Part shown: positions 26,059 through 35,042 of the stretch, piece after piece
Layout: each line of letters starts with the position of its first letter
Numbering within the stretch: position 1 is the first letter of the stretch
Origin: Streptomyces justiciae
Lineage (GTDB): Bacteria > Actinomycetota > Actinomycetes > Streptomycetales > Streptomycetaceae
Assembly (NCBI RefSeq): GCF_015163075.1
Contig: NZ_JADDXU010000015.1
Coordinates: 222,569 to 286,568, forward strand
Direction: 5' to 3'
DNA length: 64,000 bases
Position numbers and translations under genes: made by a program
The notes under the pieces: model-generated
Database searches by the model: none
Told to the model about the DNA's origin: nothing
Seen by the model: only the letters and a program-made list of their open reading frames with translations

Positions 26059-27692
26059 GAGGGGTCTCCTTCGGAGGCGCTGAGCGGTCGGGAAACGGGG
26101 GCGGCGAGCAGCGAGTAGGAACCTGCTTCCGGGGTGGTGTCGTCGGTGGTGCCGAAGTAGGCGGCGTCCAGGGCCTCGTCACTGAGCAGGCCCGCCGGAT
26201 CGCCGGTGTACGAGACGCGGCCCCGGGACAGCACCACGGCGTGGTCGGCGATACCCAGCGCCCGCTTGACGTTCTGCTCCACCAGAACGATCGCGACGCC
26301 CTGGGAGTTGATCTCGGCGAGCGCGCCGTACAGGGCGTCGATCGCCACGGGGGCGAGGCCGAGCGAGATCTCGTCGCAGATCAGCACCTGGGGGTCGGCC
26401 ATCAGGGCACGTCCAACGGCCAGCATCTGCTGCTGGCCGCCGGACATGGTGCCGGCCTGCTGGGTGGCACGTTCGGCGAGCACGGGGAAGATCGCGTGGA
26501 CGCGTTCCATACGGCCGCGCACCTCGTCCTTGGCCAGCGCGAGCGGAGCGCCGAGCATCAGGTTCTCGGCGACGGAGAGGCCGGTGAAGATGCGGCGGCC
26601 TTCCTGGCAGTGGGCGATGCCCAGACGCGCGCGCCGGTGAGTGGCCATGCCGGTGATGTCCTGGCCGAGGGCGTGCACGGATCCCGATCTCGCCTGGACC
26701 GCGCCCATGATCGTGGCGCAGAGCGTCGACTTGCCGGCCCCGTTGGCACCCAACACGGTCACGATCTGTCCGGCCTCGACGCGCATCGAGAAGTCCCGCA
26801 GGGCGACCATGTCGCCGTATCCGGCGCTGACCGATTCCAGAGCGAGCACGGCAGCGGTGTCCGGTGCCGGCCCGGTGGCCGCGGTGCGCGCCGGCGGAGC
26901 CTGAGCCCTGTCGCCGTCGCCGAGGTAGACGGCCCGCACCTCCTCGTTCGTGGCGATCTCCGCGGGTGTGCCCTCGGCCAGGGGGCGGCCCCAGTTGAGC
27001 ACCAGGACGCGGTCGACGAGTTCCCGTACCACCCGTTCGATGTGCTCGACCAGAAGCACGGTGATGCCCTGGTCGTGGACCTGGCGGATCAGGTCGATCG
27101 CCTCGTCCAGCTCGCGGCCCACGAGCCCGGCCGCGACCTCGTCGAACATGAGCACCCGGGGACGGGTGGCCAGGGCCCGGGCCACCTCCAGCCGCTTCAG
27201 GTCCAGGACGCGCAGGGAGTCGGCGGGACGGGAGGCCTTGGTGTCCAGGCGGCACCGAGCGAGAATCTCGTCGATCTCTCCGGGGTGCGGATGGGGGCGG
27301 CTCGCCATGGCCCCGACCCGTACGTTTTCCCGGACGGTCAGGCCGTGGAAGGGCCGCGGGACCTGGTGGGCCAGTGCGATGCCGCTGCGGGTGATGCGGT
27401 GCGCCGGCATGCGGTCCAGCCGCTGCTCACCCAGCCACACCTCTCCTTCGGTGGGGCGGTGGACGCCGGAGATCAGCTTGAGAAGGGTGCTCTTTCCGGC
27501 GCCGTTGGGGCCGATGACGGCGACCGCTTCTCCGGAGGCCACCGAGAGGTCGACGCCGTCCAAAGCCGTGACGCCGCCGAATCGCTTGGAGAGTCCTCGT
27601 ACCTGGAGAGGGGCCCCGGAGAGGGTGTCTGGGTTCGGCCGTGCTTCGGGGGTGGTCTCAGCATCCAGTTTCTTCACGCCGTGGCTCCTCAC
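26055..27692 (-). CDS. Fused LivG-LivF ABC transporter ATPase
   Basis: A 545-residue protein containing two complete ABC domains that are usually separate LivG and LivF subunits. The first half (about residues 25-270) has Walker A GPNGAGKST and Walker B VLMFDEV, but the signature region reads SLRVLDLKRLE in place of a classical LSGGQ. The second half (about 300-530) has GANGAGKST, MSGGQQQ and VLICDE. Each half ends like its LivG or LivF counterpart. It is the first gene of the importer operon; two tandem pairs of GTCC-N9-GGAC boxes lie 70-250 bp upstream. Confidence 0.9.
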   Translation of the reverse strand: MRSHGVKKLDAETTPEARPNPDTLSGAPLQVRGLSKRFGGVTALDGVDLSVASGEAVAVIGPNGAGKSTLLKLISGVHRPTEGEVWLGEQRLDRMPAHRITRSGIALAHQVPRPFHGLTVRENVRVGAMASRPHPHPGEIDEILARCRLDTKASRPADSLRVLDLKRLEVARALATRPRVLMFDEVAAGLVGRELDEAIDLIRQVHDQGITVLLVEHIERVVRELVDRVLVLNWGRPLAEGTPAEIATNEEVRAVYLGDGDRAQAPPARTAATGPAPDTAAVLALESVSAGYGDMVALRDFSMRVEAGQIVTVLGANGAGKSTLCATIMGAVQARSGSVHALGQDITGMATHRRARLGIAHCQEGRRIFTGLSVAENLMLGAPLALAKDEVRGRMERVHAIFPVLAERATQQAGTMSGGQQQMLAVGRALMADPQVLICDEISLGLAPVAIDALYGALAEINSQGVAIVLVEQNVKRALGIADHAVVLSRGRVSYTGDPAGLLSDEALDAAYFGTTDDTTPEAGSYSLLAAPVSRPLSASEGDPS

Positions 27693-27761
27693 CGCCGCGC
27701 ACCGGGAACGCCCCCGGTGTCATGCGGCGAGTGGTTGACCGTAACTTCGCCGAAGCGTACG

Positions 27762-27799
27762 GTCCCTCATGTCGAAACGCTAGTCCTAATTAATGGGAC
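27762..27799. promoter_or_regulatory. Tandem GTCC-N9-GGAC operator pair, importer promoter, proximal
   Basis: Two 17-bp inverted repeats begin at 27762 (GTCC-N9-AAAC, degenerate) and 27783 (GTCC-N9-GGAC, perfect), 21 bp apart start to start, that is two helical turns. They lie 70-107 bp upstream of the importer ATPase start. The same paired design recurs at 27904, 34922 and 35043. Confidence 0.65.
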
Positions 27800-27903
27800 G
27801 TTGAATAACGAGTTAGGCGGCGGCGCCCATGGCTGAGTGAGCGGCGGTCCGTCAGGTGGGGCCCCTGGGTCCCGCGCGCACGTCATCCCCTGGGTTCTTG
27901 ATA

Positions 27904-27941
27904 GTCCCTTTATTGAGGACTTAGGTCCTGTTTCCCAAGAC
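27904..27941. promoter_or_regulatory. Tandem GTCC-N9-GGAC operator pair, importer promoter, distal
   Basis: A perfect GTCC-N9-GGAC at 27904-27920 is followed after 21 bp by GTCC-N9-AGAC at 27925-27941. The pair overlaps the last codons of the VOC gene and lies 212 bp or more upstream of the importer ATPase. The fixed 21-bp period suggests binding by a tetramer (two dimers side by side), as known for IclR-family proteins. Confidence 0.62.
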
Positions 27942-28449
27942 GTGTGGAGCGAAGGGATTCCCTGTACATCGCGGTGAAGGTCGCGTCCAGGCCCGGGCTC
28001 GCCTCGATGAGTTCGGTCATGCCGGGAAGGACGTCACGGGTGTCGAAGTAGGCGACGCGGGAATCGGGCCCGACGGACGCGGTGAACACGGCCTCGTAGC
28101 CCTTGCGGCGCATCGCCTCCACCGCTGCGTCGAAGGCCGTTGTGGCGCAGCCGAAATGGTGGAAGCCGTATCCCCGTTCGACGATCACGTCGCGGTGCAC
28201 CGACGGGAGTTCGTCCGCGGGCTGGATGAGTTCGTACTGCATGTGCCCGCCGAAACCGAGCGCCACGTGCGCCCGTGCCTGGGTGGGCTCGCCCCGGTAG
28301 CGGGGGTCCTCGCCCGCGAAGTCCCGCAGGACCGTCCACGGCCCCACCCCGAAACTCTCGCTGAACCGGGCCATCGCCGCGTCGAGATCCTCGACGACGA
28401 AGGCCATCTGGATGAGGCCGTCGGTCGGTTGGCCGAAGTCGAACAACAT
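27910..28449 (-). CDS. VOC-family protein (glyoxalase/epimerase fold)
   Basis: A 179-residue single-chain VOC protein. The N-terminal half has DGLIQMAFVVEDLDAAMARF and the second half YGFHHFGCATTAFDAAVEAM with the expected His; the pattern resembles methylmalonyl-CoA-epimerase-like and lactoylglutathione-lyase-like members. It is the last gene of the minus-strand operon from the aldehyde dehydrogenase at 34897, 76 bp after the ThDP enzyme. A ring-cleavage, isomerase or epimerase role is possible; the sequence does not decide. Confidence 0.8.
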   Translation of the reverse strand: MLFDFGQPTDGLIQMAFVVEDLDAAMARFSESFGVGPWTVLRDFAGEDPRYRGEPTQARAHVALGFGGHMQYELIQPADELPSVHRDVIVERGYGFHHFGCATTAFDAAVEAMRRKGYEAVFTASVGPDSRVAYFDTRDVLPGMTELIEASPGLDATFTAMYRESLRSTRLGKQDLSPQ

Positions 28450-28525
28450 GGAAGTTCCCTGACGAGTCGTGAGCCGCCACGGTCGGGTGGCTCCGGGGTG
28501 TCGGACGCGTGGGGAGAAGGCGCAC

Positions 28526-30205
28526 TCAGAACGGGCTGCCGCCCATGATCACCCGCTCCTCCGGCGGTATGGGGTCGAGACTCACATGGACCTCGACGCA
28601 GGACGGCCGCCCGCTCAGAAGGGCCTTGGCGAGGGCGGGCGCGAGTTCGTCGAGGGCGCGCACCTGGTAGCCGTCCGCGCCGAGGGCGAGCGCGGCGGCG
28701 GCGTAGGAGCCGTTCTCCAGCCGGTTGTTGACCACCCGGTCCTCGCCGTGCATGAGTTCCTGCGCGTGCAGAGTGGCGCCCCACGCCCGGTTGTTCAGCA
28801 CGACGACGAGTACTGCGAGTCCGGCGCGCACCATGGAGTCGAACTCGCCGAGGCTGTAGCCGACGGCCCCGTCACCGGTCACCAGGACGACGTTCGTGCC
28901 GGGAGCCACGGCTGCCTGTGCTCCGAGCGCGACGCCCATGCCGACTCCCATGGAACCGAGGTAGCCGTGGCAGAGGAACGCGGACACCGGAGCCTCGGAG
29001 ATCGCTTCCGACAGCCAGAGATAGGTGAGCGCGCCGTCGGCGACGGCCACCGACCCCTCGGGCAGGGCCGCAGCGATGGCGCACACGGCGTCATAGGGGT
29101 GTACGCGCTCGTCGGGGACCACCTGAGAGGCCACGGCTTCGCGCCTCCGTCGAAGGTGTGCCCGCAGGGTGGCCTGCCAGCCGGTCGGATCGGGGTCGGC
29201 GGCCTGCCTGAGAGTGAGCGCCCGGTTGAGTTCCTGGAACACCGGCAGTGGATCGGCGGCGACCGAGAGGGAGACCGGCTGCAGGAGTCCCAGTTCGCCA
29301 CCGGAGGGATCGATCTGAACGACACGCGCCGTACGCGGGATCAGCGCACCCGAGCCGTGCGCGGTCGTCAGGCCGAACCGCAGTCCCGCCATGATCACCA
29401 GGTCGGGTTCGCCTCCGGGCGGCAGGCCGTTAAGCCCTTGGAGCAGGCCGAAGTTCAGGGTGCTGGGTGTGATCGCGCCGAGGCCTTCGTAGTCCGCCAT
29501 CAGCGGAATGCCCAGTCGGTCGGCGAACGTCCGTAGCTCACCGGCGGCGCCGGATCGCGGGACTTCGGAACCGGCGATGATCACCGGTCTCCGGGCCTGT
29601 GCCAGCAGGTCCAGGACCTGCTCCGTCCCGGCGTGTGAGAGTCCCGGCCCGTGGTCGCCGCCGCGCAGGAGTTCCTGGGTCAGGTCGGGCAGGTCGATCC
29701 GCTCGGTGAGCACGTCCCAGGGGATGTCGACCAGCACGGGCCCCCGTGGTGCGGCGAGCGCGGTGCGGATCGCGCGGGCCAGGACGCGGGGGATCAGCGA
29801 CGCGCGCGTCACCCGGTGTGCCCATTTGGTGACGGGTGTCGCGATCGCGACCTGGTCCAGGCCCGCCTGCAGGGTGTTGGTCTGGTCGTCGGCGAGCGGC
29901 CCGGACGCGGCGAGGTAGAGCACGGGAGTGCGGTCGAGGTGAGCGTTGGCCATCGACGTCACGGCGTTGGTGAACCCGCCGCCCGCGGTGAGCAGTGCGA
30001 CGCCGAGGGCGTTGCGCACCCTCGCGTACCCTTCGGCCGCGTGGCCCGCGTTCATCTCGTGCCGCGTGTCCACGATGGCCAGCCGGTGGTCGAGCGCGGC
30101 CTGGTAGACGGCGTCGATGTGCGCGCCGTTGATGCCGAACATCCGGTCCACACCGGCCTGTTGCAGGAGGCGGACGACGAGGTCGCCGCCGGACACGAGA
30201 GGCAT
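28526..30205 (-). CDS. Thiamine-diphosphate-dependent enzyme (acetolactate synthase / benzoylformate decarboxylase superfamily)
   Basis: A 559-residue three-domain ThDP enzyme. The catalytic Glu is in DTRHEMNAGHAAEGYARV (about residue 51), the central domain resembles the FAD/Rossmann domain of the family, and the ThDP/Mg motif GDGAVGYSLGEFDSMVRAG...NNRAWG is at the C-terminal side. The ATG at 30205 follows AAAGGAAA. It could be a 2-oxoacid decarboxylase, carboligase or 2-hydroxyacyl-CoA lyase. Its place between an SDR and a VOC gene, downstream of a stilbene-type oxygenase, suggests cleaving or joining of aromatic aldehyde/2-oxoacid units (inference). Confidence 0.88.
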   Translation of the reverse strand: MPLVSGGDLVVRLLQQAGVDRMFGINGAHIDAVYQAALDHRLAIVDTRHEMNAGHAAEGYARVRNALGVALLTAGGGFTNAVTSMANAHLDRTPVLYLAASGPLADDQTNTLQAGLDQVAIATPVTKWAHRVTRASLIPRVLARAIRTALAAPRGPVLVDIPWDVLTERIDLPDLTQELLRGGDHGPGLSHAGTEQVLDLLAQARRPVIIAGSEVPRSGAAGELRTFADRLGIPLMADYEGLGAITPSTLNFGLLQGLNGLPPGGEPDLVIMAGLRFGLTTAHGSGALIPRTARVVQIDPSGGELGLLQPVSLSVAADPLPVFQELNRALTLRQAADPDPTGWQATLRAHLRRRREAVASQVVPDERVHPYDAVCAIAAALPEGSVAVADGALTYLWLSEAISEAPVSAFLCHGYLGSMGVGMGVALGAQAAVAPGTNVVLVTGDGAVGYSLGEFDSMVRAGLAVLVVVLNNRAWGATLHAQELMHGEDRVVNNRLENGSYAAAALALGADGYQVRALDELAPALAKALLSGRPSCVEVHVSLDPIPPEERVIMGGSPF

Positions 30206-30236
30206 GGAACGTTTCCTTTCCCGATGTCGGAGTGCG

Positions 30237-31001
30237 TCAGACGCAGGTCTCGCCGCCGTCGACGGCCAGGACATGACCGGTGACGAAACTCGAGCGGGGA
30301 GAGGCGAGCCAGTACGCGGCCTCGGCGACCTCCCGCGGCTGCGCCACACGGCCGAGCGGAGTAGCCGCGGCGGCGCCCTCGGCGTCGAGGTGCTCGTGTT
30401 CCTCCAGACGCCGCAGCATTCCGGTGCGGGTCAGGCCCGGGGCTATCGCGTTGACCCGGATGCCGTGCCGTCCGTGCTCGGCGGCCGCGGACCTGGTCAG
30501 CCCGACGACGCCGTGCTTGAACGCGGAGTACGCGGCCCCGCCACCCGGATTGCCCACCAGGCCGGCGACCGAGGACGTGTTCACGATCGTGCCGTGGCCC
30601 TGAGGCACCATGACGGCCAGTTCGTGCTTCATGCACAGCCACACGCCACGCAGGTTGACCGACTCCGACAGCTCCCAGCTCTCGCTGCTGAGCCGCTCGA
30701 TCGGGCCGACAGGGGGCGCGATGCCCGCGTTGTTGAACGCGGCGTCCAGAGCGCCGTAGGTGTCGACCGCTGCGGCGACCATGTTCTCGACCTCCTTCTC
30801 GACCGACACGTCCGCCTGGACGAAGAAGGCCCTGCCGCCCGCCGCCGTGATGGCGGCGACGGTGTCCGCGCCGGACTCGGAGCGGTCCGCGGCGACGACG
30901 GCCGCACCCCGCTCGGCGAACAGTCCTGCCGCCGCCCGCCCGATGCCCGAGCCGGCGCCGGTCACGAGCACGACCGATCCCTCCATGCCGTGCGCCGTCA
31001 C
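30237..31001 (-). CDS. SDR family oxidoreductase
   Basis: A 254-residue classical SDR: TGAGSGIG, NNAG, TSSVAGL and the catalytic YSAFKHG, with the C-terminal VTGHVLAVDGG. The GTG at 31001 follows GGAGG and overlaps the previous SDR stop by 4 bp; an ATG five codons later is an alternative. It is 31 bp before the ThDP enzyme. Likely an NAD(P)-dependent alcohol dehydrogenase or ketoreductase of the same pathway. Confidence 0.9.
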   Translation of the reverse strand: MTAHGMEGSVVLVTGAGSGIGRAAAGLFAERGAAVVAADRSESGADTVAAITAAGGRAFFVQADVSVEKEVENMVAAAVDTYGALDAAFNNAGIAPPVGPIERLSSESWELSESVNLRGVWLCMKHELAVMVPQGHGTIVNTSSVAGLVGNPGGGAAYSAFKHGVVGLTRSAAAEHGRHGIRVNAIAPGLTRTGMLRRLEEHEHLDAEGAAAATPLGRVAQPREVAEAAYWLASPRSSFVTGHVLAVDGGETCV

Positions 31002-31879
31002 CGTCGCGCCTCCGCGGCGGCCAGGACCTCGTCGTAGACCGGGTTGGCGAGCACCGACCTCTCCACCGCGGCACGGTGCGGGTTCTCCGGTGTGGTGGGG
31101 ACCGACGCGAGGATCGCGTCGAACCGCCGGGCGAGCAGGTCCCGGTGCTCGGCGTGGGTCAGGACGTAGAGGTTTTCCTCCTGTATCGCCAGCAGGACCT
31201 GCTCGCCGACTTCCCGCGGAAGCATCGCCGTTTGGTGCAGGTCGGTCTCGGCGAGGGCGCCCGGAGCATGTGGCCTCGGCCCGCCAGGAGGCGGCGGGCC
31301 CTGGTGGATGTTGGTGCGGACGATTCCCGGTGTCAGGACGGACACGCTGACCTGGGTGTCCCGGAGTTCGGCCGCCAGCGCCTCCATCAGCCCCACCACA
31401 CCGAATTTCGCGGCCACGTAGAGCGCTCCCGGGGTGCCGAGCAGCCCGCCGATCGACGCGGTCGAGACGATGTGCCCCGGACGGTCGGCGGCCAGCATGC
31501 GCGGCAGGAAGGTCCGGATGCCGTTGAAGACGCCCGTGAGGTTGATGTCGAGCACCCAGTCCCACTGGTCGAAGCTCGCCTCGGCCACCGGTGCGAGGAA
31601 GCCGACGCCCGCGTTGTTGACCAGCACGTCCACACCGCCGTAGCCCGCGTCGAGTCGGTCGGCGACGGCGGCGAACGCCTCCCGGTCCCGTACGTCGAGT
31701 TCGATGGCCTCGGCCTTGCCGATACGCGCGAGTTCGCGTTGCGCGCTCTGAAGCGTCTCCGTGACGACGCCGCAGATGACCACGTTCATTCCGGCGTGGC
31801 ACAGCACCTGTGCCACGCCGAGACCGATGCCGCTGTCCCCGCCGGTGATGAAGGCGGTCTTGCCCGCCAGGTCTCGCAC
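30998..31879 (-). CDS. SDR family oxidoreductase
   Basis: A 293-residue SDR with TGGDSGIG, NNAG, STASIGG and the catalytic YVAAKFG, and a C-terminal extension of about 50 residues (LPREVGEQVLLAIQEENLYVLTHAEHR) typical of LigD-like and related SDRs. The GTG at 31879 is chosen because it lies 5 bp after the oxygenase stop and begins the conserved VRDLAGKTAF. It is coupled to the next SDR by a 4-bp overlap. Confidence 0.87.
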   Translation of the reverse strand: MRDLAGKTAFITGGDSGIGLGVAQVLCHAGMNVVICGVVTETLQSAQRELARIGKAEAIELDVRDREAFAAVADRLDAGYGGVDVLVNNAGVGFLAPVAEASFDQWDWVLDINLTGVFNGIRTFLPRMLAADRPGHIVSTASIGGLLGTPGALYVAAKFGVVGLMEALAAELRDTQVSVSVLTPGIVRTNIHQGPPPPGGPRPHAPGALAETDLHQTAMLPREVGEQVLLAIQEENLYVLTHAEHRDLLARRFDAILASVPTTPENPHRAAVERSVLANPVYDEVLAAAEARR

Positions 31880-31884
31880 GGCCG

Positions 31885-33393
31885 TCAGCCGTCGCTGTGG
31901 TGGGCGGCGATGGCCCGGTCGAGAACGTCGTGGTCGGCCCAGCTTCCGTGGAAGCCGAACGGCACCCGGCTGGGGAGCTTGACCCGGGCGAGCGGGGTGC
32001 GGCGCAGGTCGGCCGCGTCGTGGATCAGCAGTTCGCTGAGGTCGGTGGCGCGGTTCCACCACAGGGAGAGAAGGTAGCCGTCGTCCTCGGCGCGGGCGTT
32101 CTCGCGGGCGACGAAGACCGGTTCGCTCGGGCTGGTCAGGCCGTCCGGTCCCTCGACGACGGTGGTGCGGTCGAGGAGGTAGTCGTGGCGGGCGAGGCCG
32201 TCGGACATGGTGTCCTCCGCCAGGCCGCGCGTGGTGACGAAGTAGCCGTAGCGGTGCGGCCGGCCCGTGTACGCGTCGTTGATCTTGGGGAACTCGCCGA
32301 AGACGCCGCTGGTCATCTCCTCCGTGGCCCGTCCGGTCGCCAGGTCGACGCGCCAGCGGCAGGGCAGGGCCGGCGGGAACCACTCATGGGACCCCAGCGG
32401 CGCGAACAGGCGGTCGACAGGGCTGCCGAGACGGCTGATCCGGTGCCCGTCGACGATCAGCTCGCCGTCCTGCTCGTACGCGTTGTAGAAGTGGGTGTTG
32501 GCCCAGTGGCCGCCGAGTTCGTGCCAGGTGACCTCGTGGGTGTGGCGGTTCATCAGGACGATCTGGACGCCGTGTTCGAGGGAGTCCTCGTCCCAGACCA
32601 CGCCGGGCAGGCTCCGCGCCACCAGGTCGAGGCGGAACTGCGCGGGGGTGACGAAGAAGACCGCGTACGTGTCGCTGACCGCGAAGTCGTGCATGAGGAC
32701 CGGCACCCCGATGTCGAAGGAGTGCGAGTCGATGATCTCGGCGGTCTTCACGTCCGCCCGGTACCAGGTGATGACCGGCCCGGTGGCGGCGAAGAAGAGC
32801 ATGTCGCCGGTGTCGGGGTCGGTCTTGTAGTGGCCGGTGCACAGGACGTCGATGCCGCCGTGGAAGTCGTACGTGCCGAGGGTGCGCAGCGTCTCGGGAT
32901 TCAGCGCGTGGGGCAGGCCGCCGTCGAAGTAGACGATCAGGTGGTCGTCGAAGAGGCCGGCGTTGATGTTGGCCACGTTCTTGGCGCGCGGTGCGCCCTC
33001 GGGCAGCCGACCCGCAGTGCCGCCGTTGACGAAGCCGCTGTAGATCGCCTCCCCGGCCTCCACCTCGACCTTCATCGAGTCGGTCTGGACCCAGCGGGTG
33101 CGGTAGGCGGCCCTGCCCTCGCGCAGGTAGATCCCGCACACCATGCCGTCGCCCTCCCACCAGTGGTAGCGGTCGGTGTTGCGGGGCTGGAAGCGGGGGT
33201 TGGAGGAGACGCGGAACAGCGCGCCCGCGAGGTCGGCCGGTATCTCGCCGTCCGCCTCCAGGCCGTACGCCTCGCTCTCCTCCGTCCAAGGCGCGAAGGG
33301 GCCGCGCAGGAACTTGTTGCCGGTCGACCAGTCGGCCTCGGTAGGCGGCTGGGCGGTCGGACGGGGGACGACGGTCATGGGGTCCAGGGGCAT
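31885..33393 (-). CDS. Carotenoid/stilbene cleavage-type oxygenase
   Basis: A 502-residue member of the carotenoid cleavage oxygenase (RPE65/lignostilbene dioxygenase) family. The four iron-binding histidines are visible: His188 (TGHYKTD), His235 (VLMHDFAVSD), His301 (NTHFYNAYE) and His482 (VPFGFHGSW). Family members cut C=C bonds of carotenoids, stilbenes or phenylpropenes such as isoeugenol, giving aldehydes. The aldehyde dehydrogenase 34 bp upstream would fit an aromatic aldehyde product. No carotenoid synthesis genes are near, so a stilbene- or lignin-like substrate is the better guess. Confidence 0.9.
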   Translation of the reverse strand: MPLDPMTVVPRPTAQPPTEADWSTGNKFLRGPFAPWTEESEAYGLEADGEIPADLAGALFRVSSNPRFQPRNTDRYHWWEGDGMVCGIYLREGRAAYRTRWVQTDSMKVEVEAGEAIYSGFVNGGTAGRLPEGAPRAKNVANINAGLFDDHLIVYFDGGLPHALNPETLRTLGTYDFHGGIDVLCTGHYKTDPDTGDMLFFAATGPVITWYRADVKTAEIIDSHSFDIGVPVLMHDFAVSDTYAVFFVTPAQFRLDLVARSLPGVVWDEDSLEHGVQIVLMNRHTHEVTWHELGGHWANTHFYNAYEQDGELIVDGHRISRLGSPVDRLFAPLGSHEWFPPALPCRWRVDLATGRATEEMTSGVFGEFPKINDAYTGRPHRYGYFVTTRGLAEDTMSDGLARHDYLLDRTTVVEGPDGLTSPSEPVFVARENARAEDDGYLLSLWWNRATDLSELLIHDAADLRRTPLARVKLPSRVPFGFHGSWADHDVLDRAIAAHHSDG

Positions 33394-33427
33394 GGAACTC
33401 TCCGTGCGGCTCTGTGGGGCGGGGCGG

Positions 33428-34897
33428 TCAGAAGGGGTAGTGCGGGAGTTCGCCGCGTACGGTGACCCACTGCTGTTCGGTGAACGCCTCCAGGTTGGCG
33501 GCTGTGCCGCCGTGGCGGGCCCCGGTGCCGGAGGCGCCGACCCCGCCGAAGGGGATGAGCGTCTCGTCGTTGACCGTCTGGTCGTTGATGTGGACCAGAC
33601 CGCTGGGGATCAGCTCCGCGAGGGCCAGGCCCTTCATGACGTCCCGGGTGAGGATGCCGAGGGACAGTCCGTACTCGGTCCCGGCGGCCAGGTCGGCGGC
33701 CTCGTCGAGGTTCTGGAAGGTGACGACGGGTGCCACGGGCCCGAAGATCTCCTGGGCGTATGCGGGAGCGGTGAGCGGTACGTCGGTCAGGACGGTCGGC
33801 CGGTAGAAGAGCTCCTCGTAGGTGCCGCCCGCGGCCAGCCGGGCCCCGGCCCCGACGGACTCGGTGACGATGCGGTGGACGGTGTCGCGCTGGCCGGCGT
33901 CGATGACCGGTCCCAGGGCGACCTGTTCGGTGGTCGGGTCGCCGACCGGGAGCGCGTCGGCGTGCTGGGCGAGCAGGGCGGTGTACTCGTCGGCGACCGA
34001 GGCGTGGACGAGGTGGCGGCTGCTGGCCATGCAGATCTGGCCGGCGTGCACGAAGGACCCCCAGGCGCCCACCGAGGCGGCCTTGTCCAGGTCGACGTCG
34101 TCCATGATGACGAGCGCGGAGTTGCCGCCCAGTTCCAGGTGGACCCGCTTGAGATGTTGGGCTGCGGCGACACCGATGGCGCGGCCGGCCCGGGTGGAGC
34201 CGGTGAACGCGATGACAGGGATCCGCGGGTGCTCGACGACGGCCGCTCCGACGTCGGCGCCGCCGGGCAGGACGTGCAGCAGACCGGGCGGCAGGCCCGC
34301 CTCCTCGAAGATCCGGGCGAACACGACGCCACCGCTGATCGCGGTGCGCGGGTCCGGCTTGAGGACGACCGCGTTGCCCAGGGCGAGTGCCGGGGCGACG
34401 GCCCGCATGGCCAGGATGATCGGCACGTTGAACGGCGCGATGACACCGACGACCCCGACCGGGAGGCGGCGGGCGAAGGACAGCCGCTGCTGTCCGGAAC
34501 GCAGCAGCTCGCCGTACGGTGCCCCAGCGAGGGCGGCGGCCTCCTGGCACTCCTCCGCACCACCACTGGTGACCTGGAGTGCGGCGAAGGGCCGGATCGC
34601 GCCGGACTCCCGCATCAGCCAGGTCTCGATCTCCTGCTGGTGCTCCTCGAAGAGGCGCGCGGCGCGGCGCAGTACGGCGGCCCGGTCGGAGTACGGCCGC
34701 GCCGCCCACTCCCGCTGGGCCCGCACCGCCCGCTCCACCGCCCGGTCCACGTCGGCGGGCGTGGCGGAGCCGACGCGGCCCAGCGCTTTGCCCGTCGCCG
34801 GCTCGACGGCGTCGTAGACCTCGCCCGAGCCGCTGATCCACTCACCCGATCCGGAGAAGACGCGGCCTTCCCAGGTACTGCTGTCCAAAAGCGTCAT
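33428..34897 (-). CDS. Aldehyde dehydrogenase, benzaldehyde/vanillin-type
   Basis: A 489-residue aldehyde dehydrogenase with APFNVP, LELGGNSA (general base region), the catalytic cysteine in HAGQICMASSR and EIFGPVAPV. The length and HAGQICM motif match the vanillin/benzaldehyde dehydrogenase branch. It is the first gene of the minus-strand operon that continues through the oxygenase, two SDRs, ThDP enzyme and VOC protein. It is divergent from the VOC/monooxygenase/FAH operon across a 189-bp gap with two pairs of GTCC-N9-GGAC boxes. Confidence 0.92.
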   Translation of the reverse strand: MTLLDSSTWEGRVFSGSGEWISGSGEVYDAVEPATGKALGRVGSATPADVDRAVERAVRAQREWAARPYSDRAAVLRRAARLFEEHQQEIETWLMRESGAIRPFAALQVTSGGAEECQEAAALAGAPYGELLRSGQQRLSFARRLPVGVVGVIAPFNVPIILAMRAVAPALALGNAVVLKPDPRTAISGGVVFARIFEEAGLPPGLLHVLPGGADVGAAVVEHPRIPVIAFTGSTRAGRAIGVAAAQHLKRVHLELGGNSALVIMDDVDLDKAASVGAWGSFVHAGQICMASSRHLVHASVADEYTALLAQHADALPVGDPTTEQVALGPVIDAGQRDTVHRIVTESVGAGARLAAGGTYEELFYRPTVLTDVPLTAPAYAQEIFGPVAPVVTFQNLDEAADLAAGTEYGLSLGILTRDVMKGLALAELIPSGLVHINDQTVNDETLIPFGGVGASGTGARHGGTAANLEAFTEQQWVTVRGELPHYPF

Positions 34898-34921
34898 GGT
34901 GTCCCATTCCCACAGTTCGAT

Positions 34922-34959
34922 GTCCCGTATGTTCGGACTTTAATAGCGTTATATAGGAC
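34922..34959. promoter_or_regulatory. Tandem GTCC-N9-GGAC operator pair, divergent promoter, left
   Basis: A perfect GTCC-N9-GGAC at 34922-34938 has a half-conserved partner (ATAG-N9-GGAC) at 34943-34959, again 21 bp along. The pair begins 25 bp before the aldehyde dehydrogenase start (minus strand), a position suited to repression of that operon. Confidence 0.62.
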
Positions 34960-35042
34960 GCTGCCTCGAAGGGGGCTGTGGCGTCAAGAGGTATGCGGCT
35001 GCGATCTCGCCCGGTTGACCTCGGTCCATCCCTCACCCTAGT

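Noticed and set aside
27070..27250. Loss of the ABC signature in the LivG half as a sign of decay
   Set aside because: Walker A and B are complete and some LivG-like proteins have similar DLKRLE-type signatures; the other half has a normal SGGQ. Better seen as family variation.
26241..27836. A 531-codon plus-strand frame opposite the fused ATPase
   Set aside because: The minus-strand ATPase has two full sets of Walker motifs; the plus frame has no domain.
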